Part shown: positions 27,651-35,632 of the stretch, piece by piece
Position numbering within the stretch: position 1 is the first letter of the stretch
Layout: each line of letters starts with the position of its first letter
NCBI RefSeq assembly: GCF_000023125.1
Contig: NC_013037.1
Span: forward strand, 1,922,001-1,986,000
Direction of reading: 5' to 3'
Source: Dyadobacter fermentans DSM 18053
GTDB lineage: Bacteria; Bacteroidota; Bacteroidia; Cytophagales; Spirosomataceae
DNA: 64,000 nucleotides
Notes under the pieces: model-generated
Told to the model about the DNA's origin: nothing
Databases searched by the model: none
The model's input: the letters and a program-made list of their open reading frames with translations, nothing else
Made by a program: the position numbers and the translations under genes

Positions 27651-27792
27651 AATCCAACACCACACAGCGCACACGCTCAGACATTTATCGGCAAAGCATA
27701 GTAAAATCCGCATTCAGAAGTTCTTATATGCCAAATGCCGCCAGGCATTCCGCAATCCTGACCCTTAAACCGAGCCCAAGAACTTCATCCTT

Positions 27793-29961
27793 ATGATTGG
27801 AATATCCCGATTCAGAAAACATTTTTCCAACAATAACCTCCTCCTCATTCCCGCAATCGCCGCATTTGCCGGCCTGGTAGCTTACCAAACCCGCCAGTCC
27901 GACGACCGCTCCTGGGGCGTGTACAAGGCCGATGCCGAAAGTACCAGCTATTCGCCCCTCGACCAGATCAACACATCGAATGTAAGCCAGCTTAAACCGG
28001 CCTGGACGCATTCCTACCACGATATGAAGGATGGAAGCAGGCCCGGAAACAGCGAATGCAACCCCATCGTGGTGGACGGCGTGATGTACACCACCTCTGC
28101 CCGGCATTGGGCCTATGCGATCAACGCGCGCACCGGGGAGCAGCTCTGGGCGTTCGACCCGTTTGACGGGGCCGAAGGCGGCGGGGTAAGCCGCGGCGTT
28201 ACCTACTGGGAGGATGGCCAGGACAAACGTATCCTCTTCACCGGTGGAGATAACCTCTTCGCGCTCGACGCCCGCACGGGCAAGCCCATCCCAGGTTTCG
28301 GCCAAAACGGCCGGGTGAGCATGAATGTGGGCTTGCGCGACCACCCGGCGACCATTTCGGTGATTCCTACTTCGCCCGGCATTGTGTACAAAGACCTGCT
28401 CATTATGGGCGCCGAGGTTTCGGAATTATACGGCGCACAGCCCGGCTATATCCGGGCCTACAACTGCAAAACCGGCAAATTGGAATGGACATTCCACACC
28501 ATTCCCCTTCCCGGAGAGCCGGGCTACGAAACCTGGCCCAAAGATGCTTATAAATATGCAGGTGGCGTGAACGACTGGGCCGGCATGAGTGTAGACGCCC
28601 GCCGCGGCATCGTGTTCCTCGCTTTGGGCTCGCCTTCCTACGACTTCTACGGCGCAGACCGCCATGGCGACAACCTGTACGGCAATAGCGTTGTGGCCCT
28701 GGATGCGGCTACGGGCAGGTATATCTGGCATTACCAGCTAGTCCATCACGATTTGTGGGACTACGACCTTCCCGCTCCTCCCAACCTGGTGACCGTCAAC
28801 CGCGACGGCCAAAAGATCGACGCTGTGGCGCAGGTGACCAAGCATGGGTTTGTATTTGTATTTAACCGCGAAAACGGGGAACCGCTGTTTCCGATCGAGG
28901 AAAGAAAAGTGCCGGCGTCCAACATTCCGGGCGAGCGGGCCTCTCCTACCCAGCCATTCCCGCTGAAACCCAAGCCTTTTGCACGACAATGGATGACGGA
29001 ATCCGATTTGACGCATTATACCGATGCCGGCCATGATTCGCTCGTGAAGAAATTCCGCTCCATGCGCTATGAAGGCCTTTTTACACCGCCCGACCTGAAA
29101 GGCACGCTTATGCTGCCGGGCACACGCGGCGGTGCCGAATGGGGCGGCGCTGCCTACGAGCCGGCCTCGACGGTGCTTTTTGTAAAGTCCAACGATTCGC
29201 CCGAAATACAATCAATGAAGAAGGTAGACCCTGAGCAGGAGGCCAAAGACCAGACGGTTTTCGACCAGGGCAAAACATTGTACATGACCTATTGCATGGC
29301 CTGCCATGGCAAGGACAAGAACGGCGATGAGCCCAACTACCCGTCGCTGATCGGCCTCCGCAGCCGCATGACCCGCGAGGCGGCGCTCGACAAGATCAAA
29401 AAAGGCGGCGGCAAGATGCCTGCATTTGCCTCGGCGATCAAGGGGAAGGAAAAGGGCATCATCGCATTCCTGTTCGACCGCCCGCAAAATTCCGCCAAAG
29501 TGACGAAGCAGGAAACCGGACAAACACAAAAAGGCGCCGACAAATACCTGAACCTAACCGCCTACGGCCATTTCAGAGATCCGCAAGGCAACCCGGCGCT
29601 GCGTCCGCCGTGGGGAACACTCAATGCAATCAACCTCAGCACGGGCGACTACGAATGGCAGATACCACTCGGCAACGACGAGAAACGGCAGGAAAACGGC
29701 GGCCCCGAAACCGGCCAGGAAGGCTCGGCGGGCCCTATCGTCACCGCCGGCGGACTGATATTCATCAGCGGAACGCTGGACCGCAAGCTTCGGGCATTCG
29801 ATAAAAAGAACGGCAGACTCGTTTGGCAAACTACGCTCCCGGGCGTGGCCAATGCTACTGCCTGCACGTACATGAGCGGCGGGAAGCAGTATGTGGCGCT
29901 GTCGGTGGGTGGCACGAAGGAGAATCCGTCGGGTTTTGTGATGGCGTTTGCGGTGCCGTAA
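27793..29961 (+). CDS. PQQ-dependent dehydrogenase with internal cytochrome c domain
   Basis: The 722-residue protein has an N-terminal hydrophobic anchor or signal (LLLIPAIAAFAGLVAY), then the eight-bladed PQQ propeller start WGVYKADAESTSYSPLDQIN, TW-docking repeats (GEQLWAFDPF, GKLEWTFHT, GRYIWHYQLVHHDLWDYDLP) and a cytochrome c domain inserted before the last blades, with heme site CMACH at residues 501-505 and methionine ligand candidates nearby (GKMPAF). The propeller then resumes (LNAINLSTGDYEW, LRAFDKKNGRLVW). It should oxidise a sugar or alcohol in the periplasm and pass electrons through its own heme. The substrate is not predicted. Confidence 0.92.
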   Translation: MIGISRFRKHFSNNNLLLIPAIAAFAGLVAYQTRQSDDRSWGVYKADAESTSYSPLDQINTSNVSQLKPAWTHSYHDMKDGSRPGNSECNPIVVDGVMYTTSARHWAYAINARTGEQLWAFDPFDGAEGGGVSRGVTYWEDGQDKRILFTGGDNLFALDARTGKPIPGFGQNGRVSMNVGLRDHPATISVIPTSPGIVYKDLLIMGAEVSELYGAQPGYIRAYNCKTGKLEWTFHTIPLPGEPGYETWPKDAYKYAGGVNDWAGMSVDARRGIVFLALGSPSYDFYGADRHGDNLYGNSVVALDAATGRYIWHYQLVHHDLWDYDLPAPPNLVTVNRDGQKIDAVAQVTKHGFVFVFNRENGEPLFPIEERKVPASNIPGERASPTQPFPLKPKPFARQWMTESDLTHYTDAGHDSLVKKFRSMRYEGLFTPPDLKGTLMLPGTRGGAEWGGAAYEPASTVLFVKSNDSPEIQSMKKVDPEQEAKDQTVFDQGKTLYMTYCMACHGKDKNGDEPNYPSLIGLRSRMTREAALDKIKKGGGKMPAFASAIKGKEKGIIAFLFDRPQNSAKVTKQETGQTQKGADKYLNLTAYGHFRDPQGNPALRPPWGTLNAINLSTGDYEWQIPLGNDEKRQENGGPETGQEGSAGPIVTAGGLIFISGTLDRKLRAFDKKNGRLVWQTTLPGVANATACTYMSGGKQYVALSVGGTKENPSGFVMAFAVP

Positions 29962-29990
29962 ACGGACGGAAGTTTTGTGATAAAGAAGGT

Positions 29991-30023
29991 GTACCCCGTG
30001 TCGTGATGAAGCGCACGGAGTAC
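29991..30023. terminator. Hairpin between convergent genes
   Basis: Ten-bp arms GTACCCCGTG and CACGGAGTAC (one mismatch) with a 13-base loop lie between the PQQ dehydrogenase and the DHFR-like gene; the plus side continues into TTCCTATTTTCTTTT. It probably terminates both transcripts. Confidence 0.5.
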
Positions 30024-30033
30024 CAAACCCTTC

Positions 30034-30654
30034 CTATTTTCTTTTCACCTCGTAGGTGATATGGGTCGTTAGGGCCGAAGGCTGCACGTTTTTAATAGTG
30101 AATTCAAACCGGTCGATATCGATATGGTCGAACAGGCGGATGCCGCTGCCGAGCATCACGGGCGACTGGTGGATGGTGAATTCATCAATAAGCCCTGCGT
30201 TCAGAAACTGCTGGATGATGTCGGCGCCGCCCTGAATGCGCACGTCCCTGTCGCCGGCTGATTGTTTCGCCTTTGCAAGAGCGCTTTCCAGGCCGTCGTT
30301 CACGAAGTAAAATGTGGTGCTGCCGTTTTGCCGCCAGGGCTCGCGCACTTCGCGGGTGACTACAAATACATCTCTTTTATATAAATCTTCCGGCCAGTTT
30401 ACTTCGCCTTCGTCAAACATCCTCTTACCCATGACATAGGCGCCGGTGCGCGCAAAAGTGTCGTCGATCAGCCGGCTATCGTCGCCGTACTCCTCGCCGC
30501 CTTCAAATCCCAGATTTTTGAAAAAAGCCTTTTGCTTGTACATCCAGAGATGGATTTGCGTCCCGCGGTCGCCGAGCGGGTTTTGCGGCCCCCTTTTTTC
30601 GCCCGCGAAAAAGCCGTCAAGTGAAATCGCATTGTCAAAAAATACTTTACTCAT
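30034..30654 (-). CDS. Dihydrofolate-reductase-like (RibD C-terminal domain) protein
   Basis: The 206-residue protein has the RibD-C/DHFR-like fold: start VFFDNAISLDGFFAG, the AYVMGKRMFDEGE segment, DVFVVTRE, and a nucleotide-binding IQGGADIIQQFLNAGLIDE motif. Members are NADPH-dependent reductases of unknown physiological substrate and are common as single genes in Bacteroidota. It is flanked by unrelated genes and appears monocistronic. It is not the housekeeping folA. Confidence 0.88.
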   Translation of the reverse strand: MSKVFFDNAISLDGFFAGEKRGPQNPLGDRGTQIHLWMYKQKAFFKNLGFEGGEEYGDDSRLIDDTFARTGAYVMGKRMFDEGEVNWPEDLYKRDVFVVTREVREPWRQNGSTTFYFVNDGLESALAKAKQSAGDRDVRIQGGADIIQQFLNAGLIDEFTIHQSPVMLGSGIRLFDHIDIDRFEFTIKNVQPSALTTHITYEVKRK

Positions 30655-30748
30655 CTGTTTTACCCTGTTGATTGAATTGAACGGTCAAAACTAAAAACCG
30701 GTAAAACGAAAAAATTGGATATTTGCGACACGGCACTTTTTTCCGGTA

Positions 30749-31935
30749 TTATTCAGGGTCGAACCGCCAGATTTCGTTGGAAACGTTGCCATACGTGGAG
30801 CCCGTGGCTACATAAGCCACGCCATCGATCACAAAAGAAACGGAACTGGTGGTGGCCGCGCCGGGGAAGTCTTTCTTTCTCGACCATTTATTTTTCGCAG
30901 GGTCGAATTCAAAGATTTGCTTGTAAGAACCGTTGGCATTGCAGATATAGCCCTTCCCATGAACCGAAAACCCGGTCCCTTCGTAGCCTATCGACCTGAT
31001 ATCGGCCCTTCGAGTCCAGCTGTCCTGCGAAGCGTCGTATTCCCACACGTCCACCAGCCCACGCCCGTAGCCGGGATTTCCCCCCACGAGATAGCCTATC
31101 CCATTGATCACAAAACCCGCCGCCGAGGATCTGTCTTCACCCGGAAAATCCTTTTTAACCGTCCATTGATTGGTTACCGGATCGTATTCCAGGACCTGCT
31201 TCGAGTAATCGCCTGTGATGATATAGCCTTTGCCGTTCACCGCAAGCCCCACGGCGTTGTTGTTCCACAGCCTCGGGATATCCGCTTTTCGCGTCCAGCG
31301 GCCGGTAGCCGGGTCGAATTCATAGAAATCGTTGCGGAGGGAAAACGTGTCGGTGTTGGTGCCATATCCCACGTAGGCCTTGTTGCCGATAGAAAAACTG
31401 AATGCTTCCCTGCGCGCGCCTTCGGGGAAATCCGCAACGCGGTTCCAACTGTTTTTTTGCGGGTCAAAAGCCCAGTTGTCGCGCAGGTAACGGTCATACC
31501 CGGTACCGTTCGAAATGTAGCCGGTGTTGCCAACGGAAAAGCCGACGGCATCGAAGCGACCTCCGCCGGACAGTTCGCCATTTTGGTCCATTTCCCGGTT
31601 AGTAAATAAAATGTGTCCTTACTTACGGCAACTTTTTGATGCACTTTCACCCGGATGTTACCCGTTGCGGCGCCCTCCGGCACGCGTACGCGCAACGTGT
31701 CGCTGCTGGCATAAAACGGTTGAGCCTCACCCGTGTTGAAGATTACCACATTACCGGCAGCATTTTTATCAAAATTCCTGCCCATGATATACACAACTGC
31801 TCCCACGGTGTCCTCGCGCGCAAAGAAATCCAGTATTTCGGGCTCGGGCAGATCGGGAATTTCGGTGACGGATTTTTTACAACCAATGAAAGAGAAGGTC
31901 AGGAAACTGATCAGCAGAAGGGCAAGGAGTTTCAT
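30749..31935 (-). pseudogene. IPT/TIG plus kelch-repeat lipoprotein, split by a frameshift
   Basis: The N-terminal part (from 31935) has a lipoprotein signal (LLLISFLTFSFIGC), an IPT/TIG Ig-like domain (PEILDFFAREDTVGAVVYI) and ends its coding sense near GKWTKMANCP. The kelch repeats (for example GYISNGTGYDRYLRDNWAFD, EFDPATGRWTRKADIP, EYDPVTNQWTVKKDFPG) continue in another frame down to 30749. The switch falls near 31575-31590; adding one T there would give a smooth MANLSGGGRFDAVGF. So a single-base deletion or a sequencing error breaks an otherwise intact ~395-codon surface propeller protein. A similar IPT-kelch layout is common in Bacteroidota lipoproteins of unknown role. Confidence 0.8.
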
Positions 31936-31943
31936 TTAAATGC

Positions 31944-31970
31944 TTTGGTACAAGGGAATACTTGTCCAAA
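31944..31970. terminator. Hairpin after the ten-gene sulfur/Sus operon
   Basis: Arms TTTGG-ACAAG (with one bulged T) and CTTGTCCAAA enclose a 6-base loop in the 68-bp gap between the SoxC-like stop codon and the kelch gene start, both on the minus strand. Confidence 0.35.
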
Positions 31971-32003
31971 TGTAGAGATTTCATCCGTTTGCCCGCTTCT
32001 TTG

Positions 32004-33248
32004 TCAGGTGGATTTAAACAAAACCTGCCCGTCCTGCTGCAAATACCAAGCTGTGACGGGATTGAAATGGTAACCCATATTTCCGCCCCGCGCGGCTACC
32101 AATTGTTTCAGAAACGGCTGCACGTACCCGGTTTCATCTACCGTGCGGCTCATGATTTCGGTAGGGTTGCCGTCCCAGTTCCACAGGTAGCGGAATGCGG
32201 CGATGGCCTTGTCGAGCACGGGCTCCTGCAATGCGGCGTTGTGCCAGGTCTTGCCGGCATCGGTGCTTACTTCCACGCGCACCACTTTGCCGCGGCCGCT
32301 CCACGCAATGCCGCGGATCTCGATCCACCCTTTTTCCACTTTGGCGGGATAGGAAGGATAAGTGATGATGGAACGCGCGTCCATCGTGAAGCTGAATTGC
32401 CGGATTTTGCCGCCACCCACGGCCTCGGTGTATTTGGAAGTTTCCTCGCGGGTCATAAAAGGCGCGTCGGCGAGCTCGATGCGCCGGAGCCATTTCACAT
32501 TGGCATTACCTTCCCAGCCCGGCAGGAAAAGCCGCACAGGATAGCCCTGCTCCGGGCGAATGGCCTCGCCGTTTTGGGCATAGGCAATGATGGCATCGTC
32601 CCAACCCTTGTGGACGGGCACGCTGCGCGTCATTACCGCCGCATCGCCGCCTTCTGCCAGGAACCAGCTTGCTTTGGGGCTCACGCCTACCTCCCGGAAA
32701 AGGGTGGATAGCGCCACGCCCGTCCATTCGCTCTGGCTGGTGAGCCCGCAAATCTCCTGCGGGCGGATTTTGCCGTCGCCCGCGCCCCGGTAATTGCCCG
32801 AACATTCCAGGAATGCAATACGGGAAACCGACGGGAAGCGTTTCAGATCGGCTACGGTGAATACCATCGGCTTGTCGACCATGCCGTGAATGACCAGCTC
32901 GTGCTTTGTCGGGTCGATGGCCGGCACGCCGCCGTGATGCCGCTCATAATGCAGGTCCGAAGGCGTGAGCATGCCTTGTAAATCCTGCAATGGTGTGCGG
33001 GAAGATGTTTCGGAAAATACCTTCACGGGTTTCTCGAACGGCGAACGTGTTCCCAATGCGCCCGGCGGCACGCCCGGTACTTTCGTAGGGTCACCTGCCA
33101 GCTCGGAAGCGGTTAATGCGGCCTGGAATGCCTTGCCGCTCGCGGTTTGTACCAGCACAATGGACGCCGCGGCCGCACCGGCGAGCAGGTTACGCCTGCT
33201 CATTTTGCCGGAGGTGGTCAATGTCTTCTTATCGTCGGGTTGCTGCAT
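32004..33248 (-). CDS. SoxC-like molybdenum sulfite dehydrogenase / oxidoreductase subunit, Tat-exported
   Basis: The 414-residue protein has a Tat leader (SRRNLLAGAAAASIVLV), the sulfite-oxidase molybdopterin domain with Mo-ligand Cys149 in LECSGNYRG, and a C-terminal Mo-co dimerisation domain (from about residue 290: IEIRGIAWSGRGKVVRVEVS). This is the SoxC/SorA branch, which oxidises sulfite or sulfur bound to a carrier. It starts 2 bp after the cytochrome gene stop, as in soxCD or sorAB pairs. The frame is open upstream to 33587 in the cytochrome gene, but the Tat leader fixes the start at 33248. No other sox genes (soxYZ, soxB) are in the window, so the true substrate may be sulfite or another S- or N-oxide. 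Confidence 0.9.
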   Translation of the reverse strand: MQQPDDKKTLTTSGKMSRRNLLAGAAAASIVLVQTASGKAFQAALTASELAGDPTKVPGVPPGALGTRSPFEKPVKVFSETSSRTPLQDLQGMLTPSDLHYERHHGGVPAIDPTKHELVIHGMVDKPMVFTVADLKRFPSVSRIAFLECSGNYRGAGDGKIRPQEICGLTSQSEWTGVALSTLFREVGVSPKASWFLAEGGDAAVMTRSVPVHKGWDDAIIAYAQNGEAIRPEQGYPVRLFLPGWEGNANVKWLRRIELADAPFMTREETSKYTEAVGGGKIRQFSFTMDARSIITYPSYPAKVEKGWIEIRGIAWSGRGKVVRVEVSTDAGKTWHNAALQEPVLDKAIAAFRYLWNWDGNPTEIMSRTVDETGYVQPFLKQLVAARGGNMGYHFNPVTAWYLQQDGQVLFKST

Positions 33249-33250
33249 GG

Positions 33251-33895
33251 TTATTTGATTTCGGGGCCGTCCGTGCGGTCGTCGGGCACGAACTTGTCGC
33301 GGGCGGGCATCTTGATGGTCGGAAGGTTTTTCGCATTCAATGCGACTTTCCCGTCCCACAGGCCATTGGCGTGGAGCAGGTAGGCGGTAAGGCCGTACAC
33401 TTCCCGGTCGGTAAGCGAACCGGGCTGGTTGAAAGGCATTGCCCGCCGGATGTAGTCGAAAACCGTGGTGGCGTGGGGCCAGTAGTTGCCGATCGCCCTG
33501 ATCCGCCGTGCGCCTTTGATCGTGTCGCCCACCACGAGCCGGTCGTTGGGGCCCTCGGTGCCGGTGGCGCCGTGACATCCGGCACATTTCAATGCGTAAA
33601 TGGCCTTGCCTTCCGCGGCATTGCCTTCGCCGGTGGGCAGGCCTTGGCCATCCGGGCGGACATCGATGTCGAGCATGGCGATTTCCGCCTCCGTGGCCGG
33701 CCGCCCAAACCCGAAGCGGGCAGGCTGTGAAAGGGTATCAGCCAGCGATGCGCCCCCGCATGGCAATGCAGGGCGTTGCCACGCCGGGCGTGGCAACGAG
33801 GCACGTTGCTGGCCGACTTCAAGGCCGCTAGCCGTAAACGACAGCGTGGCGATTACCACCACGCTGCCTATAAACCTAATCGTATTTCCCTGCAT
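33251..33895 (-). CDS. Monoheme cytochrome c, electron acceptor of the SoxC-like enzyme
   Basis: The 214-residue protein has a signal peptide (IRFIGSVVVIATLSFTASG), a spacer of about 45 residues, and one cytochrome c domain with heme site CAGCH (Cys104, Cys107, His108) and a probable axial Met in RRAMPFNQPG. The C-terminal layout (GLTAYLLHANGLWDG) matches SoxD/SorB-type cytochromes paired with SoxC. Its start overlaps the end of the upstream DoxX gene by 20 bp. The spacer after the signal is encoded by a 47-bp GC-rich repeat (33755-33801) also found in the second DoxX gene, which adds Arg/Pro-rich residues (RASLPRPAWQRPALPC) unlikely to be part of the fold. Confidence 0.9.
   Translation of the reverse strand: MQGNTIRFIGSVVVIATLSFTASGLEVGQQRASLPRPAWQRPALPCGGASLADTLSQPARFGFGRPATEAEIAMLDIDVRPDGQGLPTGEGNAAEGKAIYALKCAGCHGATGTEGPNDRLVVGDTIKGARRIRAIGNYWPHATTVFDYIRRAMPFNQPGSLTDREVYGLTAYLLHANGLWDGKVALNAKNLPTIKMPARDKFVPDDRTDGPEIK
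33755..33801. repeat. Copy B of a 47-bp GC-rich dispersed repeat inside the cytochrome c gene
   Basis: Matches copy A at 36943-36989 at 35 of 47 positions without gaps. It contains the near-perfect palindrome GTTGCCACGCC-G-GGCGTGGCAAC at 33775-33797. It is read in a different codon phase from copy A, so the similarity is at the DNA level and not from a shared peptide. Confidence 0.6.
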
Positions 33896-35615
33896 TGAGC
33901 GTACTTTTAGCCAGCACGTAAGGTCTTTCAACCCGGTCCAGCACTACGTAAATCGAATCTTTTTTCTCATTGATGCCTTTCAGGATCACCCGCGAGCCGT
34001 CGGTGGTTGAGTAGTTGAGGATCATGTGGTTGCGCTTGTCGCGGCGGGGTTTGGCGGCAAACTCGCGGTCGCGGCGCGCCGACTGCCCCAGCGGATCGAT
34101 CATCTTGTTTTCATCGCCTATGTTCACCAACGCGGCTTTGCTGATCCAGTTCCGGTCGCTCGGGCCGCCCCGGCCATTGGTGCGTTCGCCGCGGTTGCGG
34201 GCGTCTGCATTGGCCTGATCGTCATTGGCTCCTTCGCCGCGGGCACGGTTTGCATCGCCCCGGGCACCGCCGCCTACCCCTCCCTGGCCCTGGCGTGCCT
34301 CGCGCTGTTGGAGCTGACCGATGCCGTCGCGCGGGCCGCCTCTCGCGTATTTATCCTGTAAATACAGGGTATGCGCCACGGTATCGGCCAGGTAATGGAA
34401 CACGCGCTGGCCGCCGCCCGTGCCGGTGAGCTCGAAGGTACGCCCGAGGTCGCGCATGGGTGCGCCGCCGCCGTTCGATAGGTCGAGCGGTGTGGGTTTG
34501 TTTACTTTGAAAGTCAGCGAGGTCCAGTTCTCGAACGTCGCCCATTGCCATCTCACGGTGTCGGTAGGCGAGTATGGAATTTCCTGGTTATTGATTTTAA
34601 ACTCGGTTACCTGATAATTGCCGCGCAGTTCTTTGATACCCGCCGTGGAAGGCTGCTTATAGGGATCATATTTGAAATTCACATATTGCAACCAGAACAA
34701 ATAGAACACAAACAGGCCGAAAACAAATATTTTAAGTCCATACCGAACATATTGCTGCCATTTTTGCGAGAATGCCGGATAGTAGCTGTTGGGCACCGTG
34801 AAGCGTTCGAGGATGAGGAGGTTCCAGAATTTGGGAATATCCTTGATGAGCAAAAACGCCGCCAAAAGCACGAAATAAGAGCTGTACACATGCACGCCGC
34901 CATCATAGGCGAAATTGACATACACAATATCCCCCAATGCACCGAGCAGCAGGATCGCACCCAGCGTGGTGGTGCCGCGGAAAAAGAGCAGAATGCCCGC
35001 CGTAAGCTCCACAACTCCCGCAAATACCTGGTACCAGGGCACAATGCCGACCGACAGCCAGTAGATTTTCTGCAAGGTAAAGTCGCCGAAGTTGGTGTTC
35101 AGCAGGCCGTATGACGGATAAGGCATTTGGGTAGGCATCAGTTTGGTATACCCGAAACCGATGATCCCGATGCCCGCACGGTAACGGACCACCACGCGAA
35201 GCCAGTAGTAGAGCAGGTTGTAGTCTTTAGGCTCACGTTTGACAACCTTCACAATCACCGTCCATATCGCACCTACCGCGATGGAAGCCAGTAAGGTGAT
35301 GATCCAGGTGGCGTAGCCTTCCAGCGTGCTTCCGAAAATGGTGCGACCGAATAGGTCGAGGCCGGAGCCGAAGCGGGCGATGTCGTACACATCGCGGTAA
35401 TGCAGGCGCGTCCAGTCGAAGGTGACGAGGTCGGTGTACCAGGTCGGGCTGTTGGGGATGGACATGGCCAGGAAAAACACGAATGCAATGCGGAAAAGGA
35501 CTTTCTGCCATTCGGGCCAGCTGCGGCCTGCGGGTTGCCCGGCGGTGTCCGCGGCGATGGCCTCTTCGGTGCCGGTGAGCGTCAGATCTTCCTCGGTTGT
35601 TCTGATCGTTGACAT
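33876..35615 (-). CDS. DoxX-family membrane protein with C-terminal domain and Gly/Arg-rich insert
   Basis: The 579-residue protein has an N-terminal soluble stretch, several membrane helices (about residues 35-315: KVLFRIAFVFFLAMSIP, YYWLRVVVRYRAGIGIIGFGYTK, VVELTAGILLFFRGTTTLGA) typical of DoxX, and a C-terminal beta-rich periplasmic domain (from about 330). It is a paralogue of the next gene upstream but carries an extra low-complexity stretch at about residues 424-490, rich in Gly, Arg, Asp and Asn. DoxX/DoxD proteins are linked to thiosulfate:quinone oxidation, so this may be the quinone-side anchor for the cytochrome and SoxC-like enzyme encoded downstream. That role is inference. Confidence 0.85.
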   Translation of the reverse strand: MSTIRTTEEDLTLTGTEEAIAADTAGQPAGRSWPEWQKVLFRIAFVFFLAMSIPNSPTWYTDLVTFDWTRLHYRDVYDIARFGSGLDLFGRTIFGSTLEGYATWIITLLASIAVGAIWTVIVKVVKREPKDYNLLYYWLRVVVRYRAGIGIIGFGYTKLMPTQMPYPSYGLLNTNFGDFTLQKIYWLSVGIVPWYQVFAGVVELTAGILLFFRGTTTLGAILLLGALGDIVYVNFAYDGGVHVYSSYFVLLAAFLLIKDIPKFWNLLILERFTVPNSYYPAFSQKWQQYVRYGLKIFVFGLFVFYLFWLQYVNFKYDPYKQPSTAGIKELRGNYQVTEFKINNQEIPYSPTDTVRWQWATFENWTSLTFKVNKPTPLDLSNGGGAPMRDLGRTFELTGTGGGQRVFHYLADTVAHTLYLQDKYARGGPRDGIGQLQQREARQGQGGVGGGARGDANRARGEGANDDQANADARNRGERTNGRGGPSDRNWISKAALVNIGDENKMIDPLGQSARRDREFAAKPRRDKRNHMILNYSTTDGSRVILKGINEKKDSIYVVLDRVERPYVLAKSTLNAGKYD

Positions 35616-35632
35616 ATCGTTTATGTTTTGAT

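Noticed and set aside
33249..33587. Upstream extension of the SoxC-like gene to 33587
   Set aside because: The extra 113 residues overlap the cytochrome gene, are Arg/Pro/His-rich, and would place the Tat leader in mid-protein.
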